In this document: positions 11,620-23,550 of the stretch, in pieces | Position numbering within the stretch: the stretch's first letter is position 1 | Layout: every line of letters begins with the position of its first letter | Assembly: GCF_001522545.3 (NCBI RefSeq) | Contig: NC_031769.1 | Location: 149,621,198 to 149,685,197, forward strand | Direction of reading: 5' to 3' | Length of the DNA stretch: 64,000 bases | From: Parus major | Taxonomy: Eukaryota; Chordata; Aves; Passeriformes; Paridae | Position numbers and translations under genes: made by a program | The notes under the pieces: model-generated | Seen by the model: only the letters and a program-made list of their open reading frames with translations | Database searches by the model: none | Told to the model about the DNA's origin: nothing

Positions 11620-12180
11620 AGGTGCATTAGGAAGAGTGAGTTGAGGGAGGTGATGCTGTCCCTGTCCTCAGCACAGATGGGGCACATCTGGAGTGCTCTG
11701 TCCAGTGCTGGAATTCCTGGAGCAGGTCCAGAAGAGGACAATGAGAATGATGAAGGGACTGGAGCATCTCCCTTATGAGGAAAGGCTGAGGGAGCTGGGG
11801 CTGTTCAGCCTCCAGAGGAGACACAGCTGAGAGGGAACCTCATCCCTGTCTGTCCCTGTCTGCAGGGAGGGCTCTGAGCAGGGCCCAGGCTCTGCTCCGG
11901 GGGGTCAGCAATGGCACAGGAGGGACAGGCAGGAAGTGACCCCAGGAAGTTCCACCTGGACATGAGGCAGAACTTCTTCCCTGGGCAGTGACCAAGCCCT
12001 GAACAGAGACCAGAGAGGGTGTGGAGTCTCCCTCCCTGGAGATATTCCAGAATCCTCTGGACACAATCCTGTGCTGGGTGCTCTGGGATGGCCCTGCTGG
12101 AGCAGAGAGCTTGGACCAGATGATTCCACTGTGGTTCCTTCCAACCTGACCCATTCTGTGATCCTGGGAATCACCCACTG
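11620..12180 (+). mobile_element. CR1-like LINE fragment, 3' half
   Basis: About 560 bp: GGAGTGCTCTGTCCAGTGCT, GGACTGGAGCATCTCCCTTA, TATGAGGAAAGGCTGAGGGA, CAGCCTCCAGAGGAGACAC, and an end of ACCTGACCCATTCTGTGATCC. It belongs to a different subfamily from most copies here, being longer and GC-richer. Confidence 0.85.
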
Positions 12181-13147
12181 CTCACAGGATGTGGGGATTT
12201 TCTGACAGAGAAGAGATCAGATCAAAGGGAGATTCCAGACAAGAAGCAAAGGCCCAGTCTGCTGGGTTTTGTGTTCATCTCTACAGAAGTTCAGGTTAAA
12301 AAATCAGGAACTCTCTGCCTCATCACCACATTCCCACTTTAGAGCTGCGATTCTGTGGCTGCTGTTCTCCCAAACTTCCCAGTTTTCACATTTTGTGCCC
12401 CACCTCCTTCTACAAAGATATTAAAGTGTAAGAAAGAGAAAATCTCAGCCTGGGATTTATCTTTGCATTGTTATCAACAATCCCAGGCTATTAAGCAGTT
12501 CCAGCTCATCCTGATAAGCCCCATCTTTAATGTAAGGATCAGAATTCTGTTGGAGATGCCACAGTTAAATTAAAGGAGCAATAAGAACCCTCATTATCCC
12601 ATTACAAACACTGGAAACCCACAAGATTTCCACAGAGATACATGGAGAGGATTGGCCATGGAAGAATCCTGATTGGTTTTAAACCTCTTCTGAGGGCTAC
12701 AAAGTGCTTCCAATGGGAAGGTCCCATTGCCACAACTGGGATTTATCATTTATTATCAGCAGCATTCGTTGCCCAGAGGACGTGGACAAGGACTCAATAT
12801 TCCCAGAAAAAAAACTGGGATGAACCTGGAGAGAATTCAGCCAGCTCAAATCCATCCTGGACACTACTGGTGACCTTTAAAACAGCCCCATTACCAATCC
12901 CACACATTCTTTATTGTAAATAAAAGTTTCACTTGCTCATCAGTTTTGTGACTGAAGACTTCTGCTACACATTTTGGGGGAAAAAAAAATAAATCCCAAA
13001 TCAAGCTCCCAGAAAACATCTGTCAACCAGAGCCAAAATTAAGGATAAATGAAATGAAGTTGCTTTTGTAGTTGATTTTCATACAGCTGCAGTGGACTAT
13101 AAAAGAGCTATCAAAAGGCAGAGCTCTCCATCAGCTATTTCCAAATT

Positions 13148-13325
13148 ATTACAGAATCAGGGAATTGTTTAGGTTGGAAAATCTCATTCCCCCAGCACTG
13201 ACAAGGCCACCACTAAGTCAAGTCCACAAGTGCCACATCCACAAGGCTGTTAAATCCCTCCAGGAATGAGCACTCCACAACTTGCCAGCTCACCCTGTGC
13301 CAGGGCTGGACAACCTTTTGTTCAA
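13148..13325 (-). mobile_element. CR1 LINE fragment
   Basis: TTACAGAATCAGGGAATTGT, TTAGGTTGGAAAATCTCATT, then ACAAGGCCACCACTAAGTCA and CCTCCAGGAATGAGCACTCC: complement of an older CR1 subfamily terminus. Confidence 0.8.
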
Positions 13326-14079
13326 GAGTTCCTCAAGGAAAAAACAAGTTGGTTGGGGTCAACCTGGGATCAAAGAAGGGGAAAAAAAGAGCCAGAGACA
13401 CAAAGATCTGATGGCCATGAGGAAAGAAAAATGCTGGTTGAACCAGAAAAACCAGCTGAGATCAGAAGGCATGAACAGTTCTGAACTTCACCTTTCCATG
13501 ATAAAAGATTAAGGAAAACAAGGATCCCAGGCTGCTGCTCTCCATCTTTGGGTAATTAAGAGAAAACCCCACAGGCATTTAATATTTTCTGTTGTAACAC
13601 AGCTCATGTGGCTTTTTCTAAAGAAATGTGTTAAACTGAATGCATCAGACACACAAAATACGCTTCTGGTGGGAAACTATTGAACTTCCACCAGAAAAGG
13701 AATAAATAACCAACCAAACACACAAGAAACCACACGAGAATGAGGTTTCAGCTGCAAAAAAAATCCCCACATTTGGATTTTCTACAGCAAAATCAAGCAG
13801 CTGCCACAGCAAAAAAAAAACCAAAAACCAAGCTCCACCTGGGGGAAGAAAATTATTCTTCCCAAGGAAGCTGCACTTCCTCAGGCAGTGCTGCCCCTGT
13901 CCCATATTTTTTACATGGATAAGGCAGAAATTAGAGCTTTGGTGAAAGCTGTTGGTCCAATAAAAAGATAGATTTTAGAGTAAGTTTAGCTGGGATGAGC
14001 AGTCCCAGCACAGCTCAACCCTCCTGGCATGGCAGGTCCCCATGTCAAGCTTTACCATCGCAAGGCTGGTTGTACCAGT

Positions 14080-14320
14080 CGGGATTCCAGAGGGATGGGA
14101 ACAGATTCTCCTCTTATCCATGATTTATTCCAGTACATCTCCCCGTGCCTTCCCAGGGAAGCCTCGTTGTTTAATCTCACTGTGTCTTACTGTTTAACAG
14201 CTCCCACGAGGGAACAATTTACCCACAGGCTCCAAGGCAGCCGATGGAAACAATCCGGAGAGAGGGATTTAATGCGGTTCCGGCACTAATGGGCACAGAG
14301 CGGGGAAGATTATTTAATAC
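14080..14320. promoter_or_regulatory. Candidate conserved non-coding element
   Basis: Unique, with several AT cores (TTGTTTAATC, TTATTTAATAC, AACAATTTACCC) and scattered CpGs near 14240-14300, directly beside a CR1 insertion at 14330. No coding signal is seen. Confidence 0.3.
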
Positions 14321-14329
14321 AAAACAATT

Positions 14330-14585
14330 TTCCAGATGCAGCAATGGAATTGTTGAGTGGTTTGAGTTGGAAGGGACCTTAATGATCTCATTCCAAACCC
14401 CTGACATGGGCAGGGACACCTTCCACTATTCCAGGTTGCTCCAAGCCTTGCCCGACCTGGCCTTGGACACTTCCAGGGATGGGGCAGCCACAGCTTCTCT
14501 GGGCACCCTGTGCCAGGACCTCATCACCCTCACAGGAAGGAATTTCTTCCCAATATCCCATCTAAATCTACCCTCCCTCATCTTT
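14330..14585 (-). mobile_element. CR1 LINE fragment
   Basis: GGTTTGAGTTGGAAGGGACC, ATGGGCAGGGACACCTTCCA, CCAGGGATGGGGCAGCCACA, AATTTCTTCCCAATATCCCA; stops near CTACCCTCCC. Confidence 0.92.
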
Positions 14586-14694
14586 TGTGCCAGGAAAGTA
14601 AATCCAAAGGCAGGTGCTCCTTGGGATCATCTATGGATGAGCTTCCAGCTCCAGGCTCTCAGCCACACAGAGATCCCAGCCCATGGTTTGCCAC

Positions 14695-14960
14695 CAAATT
14701 TGGTTTGGGTTGGAAAGGTCCTTAAAGCCCACCCTGTTCTAACCCCCTGCCATATGCAGGGACACTTTCCACTATCCCTGGTTGCTCCAAACACCATCCA
14801 ATCTGGCCTTGAACACTTCCAGGGATGAGGCATCCACAATGTCTTCATCCAATGTCTCCTCCTGCTTGTCCCTTGCTCTTGGGTCACGTCACCACAGACA
14901 CTTCACCCACGGGTGCTGCCTCATCCCTCACACCCACCAGCCTCATCCTAGCCTCTCCTA
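14695..14960 (-). mobile_element. CR1 LINE fragment
   Basis: TTTGGTTTGGGTTGGAAAGG to CTTGAACACTTCCAGGGATG and CATCCACAATGTCTTCATCC. A second minus-strand copy about 110 bp after the previous one. Confidence 0.87.
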
Positions 14961-15397
14961 GAGAATTCCTCCTCCAAGGAATTCCTCCTCCAAGCCCTGC
15001 ACAATGGGAGGGGAAATGTGGAACCACCGTAGAGCAGCTCATGAAAACGTCTCCAGAAAAACCTAGAAAGAACCTGCAAGAGGCCCCATTTCTCTCTCTT
15101 TTCCCACTTCCCTCCTGGGACTTCCTCCAGTGCAGGTGGCCGGCCCAGAGGGACCTCCCAGCACGACCAGGTCAGGGTGTGCCAGGGAAGGGCAGGGAGC
15201 TCCAGGAAAATTGGGACAGAGATCCCCAAGGTGGGAATCACTCCGTGATTTTAAGAGACACATATGATGTTGTGTTTAGGGATGATTCATTTAGGAAGCA
15301 TAAATGGTGGAGGAACTTCCCAGCCCATTACCAAGGAACCTGTAGGAAATGCTGGAAATCCAAGGTCCTAGCTCTGCCACCAGCTCCCTTCTGGAAA

Positions 15398-15470
15398 CAG
15401 AATTCCGGAATCATTTAGGTTGGAAAAGCTCTCCAAAATCATCAGGTGCAACTTTTGACCAATTAATTAA
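15398..15470 (-). mobile_element. CR1 3' end remnant
   Basis: CAGAATTCCGGAATCATTTA, GGTTGGAAAAGCTCTCCAAA, ATCATCAGGTGCAAC. Old subfamily terminus. Confidence 0.75.
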
Positions 15471-15789
15471 TATTGGGAATAACATTCCCTTTATGAAGGA
15501 TGTGATCATGGTCCTGCACAAGAGCTGTCCCATGTCCCCAGGGGAGAATTTTCAGATTCCTGAAAAAAAGGACATGGGAATGCAAAATTATAACTTTCTC
15601 ACTTAATTCTAAATTCGTGGTGAAGGCAGAGCGGGTCAGTCCTGGCACCTTTGTATGAAGAGCAACTGGAATTACAGCCCAGGAATGGGACAAAGGTGGA
15701 TCAACTTGTCCTGAGAATCCTTCAACACGTCCTGGGAAGTACTTAAGAGACAACACTGCCAATGACATGTCATAAATAATGCATAATAA

Positions 15790-16620
15790 TGGACATTTCT
15801 GATGGAGGTCTGCTAAAAATCAGGAATTGTGTTTGTCTGGGAGAGCACAAAGAGGAAAACGCGACTGGGAGAAGAGGCCAGTGTGCCAAATATCAGCATA
15901 AAACAACCGAAATTCCTAATTCCGGACCATCCCTGTCGGACTATATCCACCCAGGATTCTCCACCGGAGTCTCACACCTTTGCACCGTGCTTTGTGCTTC
16001 AAACCAACGTTGCCCGGACAGGGAAAGGCAGAATGAGGGAAGATTTACTCCCATCCTAAATAATTCACAAGAAAAGGGACTGCGCATCTTTAACAAGCCA
16101 TCGTTTTATGAAGCAAGGTTAACATTTTTCCTTGATTCAGTGGAATATTATAAACTCTCTGGGGTCCATTTGAGGACTTTCTACTTGGAGCAAAGGCACG
16201 GACTCAGCACTTTTTATATTATTTAGAGAATAAAATTAACCCTTAATGGCCCAAGCTGGAATTTCTCCTCCCCAGTTAAATATGGCCCGCTCAGCAATTT
16301 CTCCCCATATATAATTACAGGCTGCTATCCATCATCTGGAGGAGAATGCTTTCCCGACATTCCGAAAGTGACGCCGTAAGCACTTTTCCTAATAGAATAA
16401 ATATTCTAAATATCTCTTTTATATTTTCATTTAAATTGGAATATTTTAAAAATAATTGTCGGGACCCTGCCTGCGTGGTTGGCGCTGGCGCTGGAGGGAG
16501 GTGGCAGGATGCCTGTGTTTTCCTTCTGAGGGAATGTTTATCCTGCATCAAGTCCCCCTCCACGCACTGCCACAAAAAGTAATTAGGCCTGGAGTAATTT
16601 ATTAGAGCTTCACCTCCGCT
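15790..16620. promoter_or_regulatory. Candidate conserved non-coding element cluster
   Basis: About 830 bp without CR1 sequence. It retains CpGs (GTGACGCCGTAAGC, CTATATCCACC near CGGAC) and has long AT-rich motifs such as AATATTCTAAATATCTC, ATTTAAATTGGAATATTT and GCCTGGAGTAATTTATTAG. No open frame joins a plausible splice-site pair. It looks like a developmental enhancer block by composition. Confidence 0.42.
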
Positions 16621-16754
16621 GATGCTGATGTCCTGCTTTCCTTAAAACTCTCACTTTTGGCTTTTGTCCCTGGTTTTTGCCTGATTTTTGCTCTTTGGTG
16701 GTTGCTCCTCGGGAAAGGATGGGGAAAACACCAGACGAGGTTTAGTGGGACTTG

Positions 16755-16830
16755 ACATTGCTGGGTTCAAAGCTGGGCTCAGTGATCTTAGAGGTCTTTT
16801 CCAGCTGAAATGACCCTAGGATTCCGTCCA
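16755..16830 (+). mobile_element. CR1 3' end remnant
   Basis: GGGCTCAGTGATCTTAGAGG, TCTTTTCCAGCTGAAATGAC, CCTAGGATTCCG: plus-oriented terminus of an old CR1. Confidence 0.6.
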
Positions 16831-16944
16831 ACGTTGTGTTTGGATTCTGGGACAGGCTGGTGGCTACGCTGCTGGGATCTGAGCACTACGGCTTCTCTTG
16901 ATGGGTTCTACAGCACTGCAAATGAGCGCTACCAGGATGGAGAA

Positions 16945-17345
16945 AAGGAAAAGAACACTCTGGGGCATCCACAACTCCTCTGGACAACCTGGGCCAGGGT
17001 CTCATCCTCCTTCACAGGGAAGAACTTCTTCCCAATATCCCATCTCTCCCTGCCCTCTGGCAGTGGGAAGCCATTCCCCCTTGTCCTGGCACTCCAGATC
17101 CTTGCCCAAAGTCCCTCTCCAGCTCTCCTGGAGCCCTTTTAGCCCCTCAGAAATGGTTCTAAGGTCTCCTCAGAGCCTTCCCTTCTCCAGGCTGGACATT
17201 CCCAGCTCTCCCAGCCTGGCTCCAGAGCAGAGGGGCTCCAGCCCTTGGAGGAACTCCGTTGCCTCCTCTGGATCTCCAGACAGGCAGCTCTCCAGGTGGG
17301 GTCTCACCTGAGTGGGGCAGAGGAGCAGAATTCTCCCGTTTCCTT
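16945..17345 (-). mobile_element. CR1 LINE fragment lacking its 3' tip
   Basis: Runs from the GGCATCCACAACTCCTCTGG region through AACTTCTTCCCAATATCCCA, CTCTCCTGGAGCCCTTTTAG and TCCAGAGCAGAGGGGCTCCA to GGTGGGGTCTCACCTGAGTG. The terminal 150 bp or so is missing. Confidence 0.92.
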
Positions 17346-18141
17346 TTGGTCACAATTGTCCAAGGATGAGCAGAAATCCCATACAATAACCTATAACCCA
17401 TTTGGAAAACGGCAAAGAGGAGTCAGGACAATCACCTGGATTCCCAAGAGAACACCAACCATGACACAGAAATCCTGTGTGTTCCAAATTCCTTTGGAAC
17501 AGCAAATGGCAGCTGGCTCCAAGTCCTGCTCCAGGAAAGCTGCTCCCACGATTTCTACATGACATAGGACACCAAAAGCTCTCCCCAGGGTGCACCTGAA
17601 GTCCATGTAGGACTTCACTGCACATATCCAAACCATCCCCAGGACCTGGAGGTGGTTCCATGAATCCCTCAGGCACAGCAGATGCTGAGCTGGCCGTGCA
17701 AGGCTGGTCCTGCTCCAAAACTAAGCCACAGGATTTAAGGCTCAAGTTTTAACCCATCACAGAGGCAGTGTGGAAAATAAGCATTAATGCCTATGGGTTT
17801 TCTAGGTGAAACGGGGAATCCTAAATATTTTCCTACATTTTTCATCTGTTTCAGTAAGGGGTTTTCAGGGCAGGTGCTTCCTTCCAGCTCAGACACTGAT
17901 AACACGAACACCCCATGGAGGCTCTTACCAGGGAAGCACCAACATGTTGATGAGCCAAAACCTTTCATTTCTTTCCCTTTTTTCCCAACCAAACCACTTT
18001 GCCAAAACCCTTTGGAAAAGCACAGGACTTTTGTTCATCACATCCAGGTGCTGAGCAGCTTCCAGCTCTTCCCTGTGGTGCCGTAGCTGGTGCAGGACGC
18101 TGCTTGTGGCTTTGGCTTCAGCCAAAAAAATTCCTCTTTAC

Positions 18142-18273
18142 CTTTTCTCCCATGGGACAATATCCTTTGAGGAAATCCTGGCACACTTCCGCCTTCCTGG
18201 ACACGTAGACGTGGCTGTAGGGGCAATTGCTGTTGCTGCAGATCCCTTTCAAGTAGTAGGAACACACTGGCAT
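18142..18273 (-). CDS. ZC3H3: ZC3H3 coding exon, zinc finger 3 and start of finger 4
   Basis: A 132-bp exon of exactly 44 codons, phase 0 at both ends. The acceptor is CTCTTGCAG and the donor GTAAAG at 18136-18141. It begins MPVCSYYLKGIC; this Met is internal, not a start. Finger 3 has C-X7-C-X4-C-X3-H spacing. The segment SHVYVSRKAEV links to finger 4, whose first two Cys (CQDFLKGYC) are here. The exon ends PMGEK, one residue before the third Cys, so the intron cuts finger 4 and the next exon supplies CKKKH. The short middle loop of finger 3 and this tight finger-to-finger packing are typical of the ZC3H3 array and resemble CPSF30-type arrays. An alternative transcript skipping this exon would stay in frame but lose finger 3 and break finger 4. 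Confidence 0.97.
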
Positions 18274-18989
18274 CTGCAAGAGAAGGAGAAATCCGTCAGC
18301 ATTCCCTAAACCCGTGACTTGAAATCTCTGCAACCCCCAGACCTGAAATAAAAACGTGACAAGTGTAAAATAAATAGAAATATTTTGCCAGCCACTGATC
18401 CCAGAGGTGTTTTTAGCTCTTACATTGGTTTCCTGCAAGGCAGCTCCCTGGTATTACGTATTCCCGGTGTTTGGATATGCAGGGAGCGAAGGCAGTCCCC
18501 TCAGCATCCTTCAGGATGCTGGAGAAAAGGTGAAAAGCCGGGAACTGCCACCAGGAAGACAATTCCCTCTGGAAGGGATGGGGAAATGTCATAAATTCTG
18601 GGAACACCTTTCACAAGGGATGATGCAGTGATGGAGATGGGAACAGTGGTGCAGGGATCATGCCCAGCCCAGCTACATCATCCCATAGGGAATTCTGGCC
18701 ATCACAAAGGCCAAAACAGTATCCTGGGATCTTCCCATTTGGCTCTTGGTGGACACAGAGTTGGCAGGAGGGGGGGTTTGATAAAGGCTCCAAAAGGTGG
18801 TTCCTAGAAAGGGAGAAAAAAGCACCTCCGTGAGGATTTTGTGGGGGCTGCATCATTCCAAGGCATTATCCTGGAATTCCCCAGGGCTGTGATGCCTGTC
18901 CCTGTGCACTGGGGACAGGAAGGGAGTGAAAGGAGGGAGTGAATGGAGAAGGAGAGCCCAGACTCCTGCCATGAGCACTGGGGGAGGAG

Positions 18990-20060
18990 AGCAGCGGGAT
19001 ACACAGAGCTGAACTCGCGCTCCCGCGCTCCTGAGCTTCCGCAGCGCGACAGCCGACGGGGAAAACCGACGGAGCAAGGATTCTCCTCATCGTCCTCAGA
19101 GCACAAACTTCACCTTCTGCCAGCTGTTATCATTAAAAACAAATTACCAGCCTGCTGCCATATTTCAGCATCCTTAACTCACCGGCTACCGCCGGCAGCT
19201 TCCCGCTTCCCGCCCCGATCAGGCAGCTGCCACCGGGAATGTGCGCTTCCTGAAGGTCCGGCTCCTCCTGCTCCTACATCCCGAATTTCCTCACTGCTCA
19301 TGGCGGTATTGATCCCCCCCCATTCACCAGTAGCATCCTTGTCCCACCAGCTCAAGTGTCCCCAAGTAAAATTTACAATCCTGCAATAACCACCGGCCGG
19401 GGCTATCCGGAAAAATCCCTTATCCCTGAAGGGCACATTAAGGGTTGAACTAAATTGCCTCACTTGAGACCGAGGGGAAAGAAAACAAAGGGTGCTTTAA
19501 AAGAGGAGAGTTTATTTTTAATTGTCTTTTAACTGCAGACATTAACATAAAGGACAGGGCTCTGGGGCGATCTTTGGCAGTGCTGGTGGTGTGACCGTAA
19601 ACGATTCCCTTAATGTAGTTTTTGATATAGAGCCCAAATTAGCTCTAATAAAAAGGGATAATAAAGGCAGCTCTCCGACAAAAATAAACTCCTCCTCGCT
19701 GTCAAGCCCGAGCCATTATCAAGAGGAAGCAGCGCTCTCATTTCAATTAACCTTGTTTGCACCCCAGCACGTCCACACAAATAACAATAACATTAATTCA
19801 AGGCACTGGGGCGCTGCGGCCGCCTTCGACAGCTTTGACTCTCTACAAGCTCTGGAGGCAGCAGCTAAATGAACCCGAAACTCCACGTGAGCCTCCAAAT
19901 TGCTCACAACTGAGTTTTGAAGCTCTATTAGGGAGAAAAATGCTGATTCTTTCCGAGTTCCTCAAGGGGAAAAGCTGTTGGAACAGCAGCGGGCGGCTTC
20001 TCGAGTCCCGGCCTCTCGCAACCTTCACTTCCTTCAGATTTCCTGGTTTCTCTCCATTGC
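18990..20060. promoter_or_regulatory. Candidate conserved non-coding element cluster
   Basis: About 1.07 kb of CR1-free sequence with very CpG-rich parts (19014-19070, 19180-19260, 19805-19835 with GCGGCCGCC) and a run of homeodomain/POU-like AT cores: CATTTCAATTAACCTTGTTT, AAATTAGCTCTAATAAAAAG, AACATTAATTCAAGG. It is one of the clearest enhancer-like blocks in the window. No exon with consistent phase could be placed here. Confidence 0.45.
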
Positions 20061-20171
20061 TGGGATGTGTCAGTGACTCTGATCCACTGTGGAAAAATTC
20101 CCTGTGTGTCACTTCAGTGGGTGCTTCTCACCAAAAGCTCTGCCTGAGTCTCCCGTGGAGCAAAATTCTTT

Positions 20172-20310
20172 AAACTGTGAGGGCCTGGCACAGGTTGCCC
20201 AGAGAAGCTGTGGCTGCCCCATCCCTGGAAGTGCCCAAGGCCAGCTTGGATGGGGCTTGGACCAACCTGGGATAGTGAAAGGTTTCACCCATGGCAGAAC
20301 AAGAAGAGTT
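20172..20310 (+). mobile_element. CR1 LINE fragment
   Basis: GGCCTGGCACAGGTTGCCCA, GAGAAGCTGTGGCTGCCCCA, CCAACCTGGGATAGTGAAAG, ending in CCCATGGCAGAAC before the usual terminus. Confidence 0.87.
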
Positions 20311-22614
20311 TTCCCTCTTTCCCAGGCTCCTTTTTCCACCTCCAGAGGGTGATGGAAACCACTGGAGTTTGGATCTGCAAAGCTCTGTGACAATCTGGAG
20401 CCATCCTCCATCCTGGAGACCATTCCCTGCTTGGAGCAAGGGGTTTGCTGCTCTAGGATGGGGAAAAGCTCCCTGCTGCTGTGACAGCTGAATCCATGCA
20501 GCTTTCCATAGAAAACAGTGATTTTTTTCCCATAGGAAATAGTGATTATTCCCATTTTTCAGTGGGGAAACCGAGGCAGGAGAGTGCATGAAGGCTGAAA
20601 AATGGTTTTGTCCTGAAACCAAGAGCCAAGCCCTGCGAGCCTTTGATCCTTCACCTCCTGGACTGGATATCCCATCCCAGTAAAACCCCACTGAGGTGAG
20701 ACACACAGCTACCTGAATTTTCTCGGATGAGGAGGTTTTGGGGTGTCCCTCTCCAATGACCACAAACTGAAATCGGGAATCCCCAAACCACCACATCCCC
20801 CCCCACAGAAAGAAAAACAAACATGAATCGCATTAAAACCTCAATTCAAACATCCAAAAACCAACCATGCACAACCCTTCACCTGAGGAAAAGGTGGGAT
20901 TTACTCCAAAAACTCCACCAGCAGGAGGAAAACTGCTTCCTTCCTCTGCTGAGTGCCTTCACCTGCTCTTCCCAGCACTAATATATGAGGGAAAAGCCAC
21001 CTTTGCCAAGAATCACCCGAGTTAACGGGGAGCTCCGGGACTTGGAAAGAGAAGTTGCCTCTCCTATTGGGAAGCAGCATTCCCATGGCAATAAATCACC
21101 CTGGAACAAGTCTGAACTCCATGGAAGAGGTTGTTTCTCTTCCAGCCCTCGCTGATGACAAGGTGGCAAACAGGGAGACCTTTGAACCACCCTCAGGGTG
21201 GTTAATCCTGTGAAAAATAACTCCCCTTCCCAACGGAGCATGGCAGGAAAAATGTGATCCAAAAGCTTTTTAGAGCTGGCACTGCCTGCTTTGGTTTTGG
21301 TTTGTTAATTAATGATTTATCTTGAGTTTAGGTGACGCTTCGTTAGCTCAGGATAACGGTGAGATGGGATGAGGTCACTGCATCCCATGGGATCCCATCC
21401 CAGGGATTCTATCCCCAAAATGCTACTGGCAAACAGTTCCTCGACATGGTCACTCCTTTTTAATTCAGTTTTATTACCACAATACCACTGTTATTCTTCT
21501 CAAACTGGTGAGGTGCTGCTAAAAGTTGAGTTTTCCATCATTCTCCATTTATTCGCCCAAAACAGAGCCCAGAAGCCAAATCTGGAGGTCCTCCTTGAGG
21601 GATCATGTGTTCCTGGAGGGGAAACTGAGGCTACATCTCCACCAGGATTTTAAACATGACAAGGAATATTCCTGGGTAGAGAGACCACAAATTCATCCAC
21701 ATCCAACCATCACATCCTTTGGTGAATAAACCACCAACTGCAACAGCCCCTTGGGCATGTCCAATTCCCAAGTTTCATCTGGGTTTCTTGCCCTGGGACC
21801 AAAAAAGACTTCACCACCTTCTGAAATTCCATTTAATTTGGAGTTTATGGTTCTGTGGATGGATTTCAATCCTTCGCCTCAGAGATGCAAGCAGAGGGTT
21901 GCATATCGTTTATTTAAATGACAAGAAGTAGCTGGCCTCACTAATTACAATAATTTTGGATAAACCAACAGCCAATCCCACTTCAAAGCTTCCTTCGTTC
22001 CTGGCTTCTTTATTTCTGAAGTCTGACGCTGTTACAGAATGAAAAAAACAAAACCCCAAGCCGTCTTTTTTTCCATCTATCAATCCTCATCCCCGTTCCT
22101 GCTCTGACACGCCACGAGCCAGGGAATGCAGCTGTCCCCGTCCTTGTTTTATGTACTCGTGATTAAGTGACTCTGAAGAGAAATCCATGTAAAAAACATC
22201 TGGTGCTCCGTGTCTCATTCAGGACGACTTCCCGGATAACTTACGAGCTCCCCATGGACAAGGAATGTGCCTCAGGCACCTCAGCTTCCATGCTGGAGTC
22301 TCCAGAGCTATATCCAAGTGGAGATCCCAGCCACTAAACACAGGCTGAGGTGCTAAATCATCAGTGATAAACCCAAAATAAAAACCCTGGATTATTTTTC
22401 CACCTTGTGTAATAAAACCAAAGGGCCCCAAATACATCCAGAAGGTGGAAAGCAATGAACTCCGAAGTTGTTTCGCCAGAGTTTCAAGCTGATTTTGCTG
22501 CTTGGTGTTTTAGAATTGATTTTTATTAATTTATACCTCAAAATTATGTTTGTTAAAACATCCTCTGACCCCAGCATAGAGGCATTTCCAGGGAAATGTG
22601 ATCTTATGAATGTA

Positions 22615-22885
22615 GGGAAGGATTAGACTCAACTAAATGGACTTGATGATCTTGGAGGTGTTTTTTAGACAAGTCTTTTCTAGACCCCAGCCACAGGGTG
22701 GTGAGGGCCTGGAACAGGATGCCCAGATGAGCTGTGGATGCCCCATCCAGGGAAAAATTCAAGGCCAGGTTGGGTGGGGCTTGGAGCAGCCTGGGATAGT
22801 GGAAGGTGTCCCTGACCATGGCAGAGGGGCTGGAATGAGATGACCCTGAAGATCCCATCCATCCCATACCATTCCATGGTTCTGT
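22615..22885 (+). mobile_element. CR1 LINE fragments, two adjoining pieces
   Basis: A short terminus (TGGACTTGATGATCTTGGAGG, 22637-22665) is followed by a longer fragment with GGTGGTGAGGGCCTGGAACA, GCTTGGAGCAGCCTGGGATA and an end of CCATTCCATGGTTCTGTCAC. Confidence 0.87.
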
Positions 22886-23016
22886 CACGATTCAGGAGCC
22901 TGAACAGCTCAGCAGGGAAACCCCAAACTCAGCTGGAAGCATTCAGTGAGGAAGAAACTTCCCACAACCACCCCTTTGCACACAGAGCCACATTCCCCTT
23001 GGGAAGTCACACAGAC

Positions 23017-23086
23017 CTTGTCCTTGGACACCTTGTGGGAAAATGGACAGGTCCCATCTGTCTTCTTGCACGTGCCACGGAGAAAC
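23017..23086 (-). CDS. ZC3H3: ZC3H3 coding exon, zinc finger 2 (C-terminal part)
   Basis: A 70-bp exon: one base completing Arg, then 23 codons reading FLRGTCKKTDGTCPFSHKVS and on to KDK. It carries the last two Cys and the His of finger 2; the first Cys is in the exon at 24815-24970 (VCTR), giving overall C-X7-C-X6-C-X3-H. The acceptor is TTTATCTCCAG and the donor GTCTGT (23011-23016), a less usual donor hexamer also used by the exon at 26543-26624. The exon ends on a codon boundary and joins MPVCSYY of the next exon. The joined stretch CTRFLRGTCKKTDGTCPFSH is near-identical to the mammalian protein as I remember it, which anchors the gene assignment. Confidence 0.96.
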
Positions 23087-23364
23087 CTGGAGATAAAGCA
23101 GATGGAGAGGGTTGGACACGAGGTGGGTCACGAAATATATAAAAATATATTATATTTATACAAAACCACACAATTTCTGCCGAGCTCGTCCATAAACCCA
23201 TAAACCCATTTCACACCCCTTGTTGGGAGAGCAGCTGATGATTCCTGATATATTTTATTCTTTCATCACATTTGGCTGCTCATTAGCAGGCAGAGCAAGG
23301 CTTGTATCCCAAAATTCAGACATGATGCTCCCAGAAGGAGAAAGATCCTTCCTAGGGCCCTGAT

Positions 23365-23550
23365 TACTCCAAGCTGCTGAGAAAAGCTGTGGATTCCCCA
23401 TCCCTGGAAGTGTCCAAGGTCAGGCTGGAGAAGGTTTGGAGCAACCTGGGATAATGGAATATGTCCCTGCCCATGGCAGGGGGGAAGATTGGAAGATCTT
23501 GAAGGTCCTTTCCATTCCAAACCATTCCAGGGTTCTGTGATCCCATTCTA
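23365..23550 (+). mobile_element. CR1 LINE 3' fragment
   Basis: CCCCATCCCTGGAAGTGTCC, GGAGCAACCTGGGATAATGG, CCATTCCAGGGTTCTGTGATC: the last 180 bp or so including the terminus. Confidence 0.9.

Larger units (their letters stand above)
6177..18141 (-). other. ZC3H3: ZC3H3 intron (11,965 bp) splitting zinc finger 4
   Basis: Starts GTAAAG next to 18142 and ends GGCAG next to 6176. It holds CR1 fragments in both orientations (listed separately) and conserved-looking blocks at 9050-9470, 14080-14320 and 15790-16620. The longer stretches 6177-7924, 12181-13147, 13326-14079 and 17341-18141 show no gene and no repeat I recognise beyond short A-runs. Confidence 0.85.
18274..23016 (-). other. ZC3H3: ZC3H3 intron (4,743 bp) between fingers 2 and 3
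   Basis: Starts GTCTGT next to 23017 and ends CTCTTGCAG next to 18273. It contains a large conserved-looking block (18990-20060) and CR1 copies near 20172 and 22615. In 20311-22614 I see no gene; the part around 21260-22200 is AT-rich unique sequence with ACTAATTACAATAATTTTGG-type motifs. Confidence 0.87.

Noticed and set aside
18271..18273. ATG at the start of the finger 3 exon as a possible translation start
   Set aside because: It directly follows a strong acceptor and is in phase with the upstream exon; it corresponds to an internal Met in the family.
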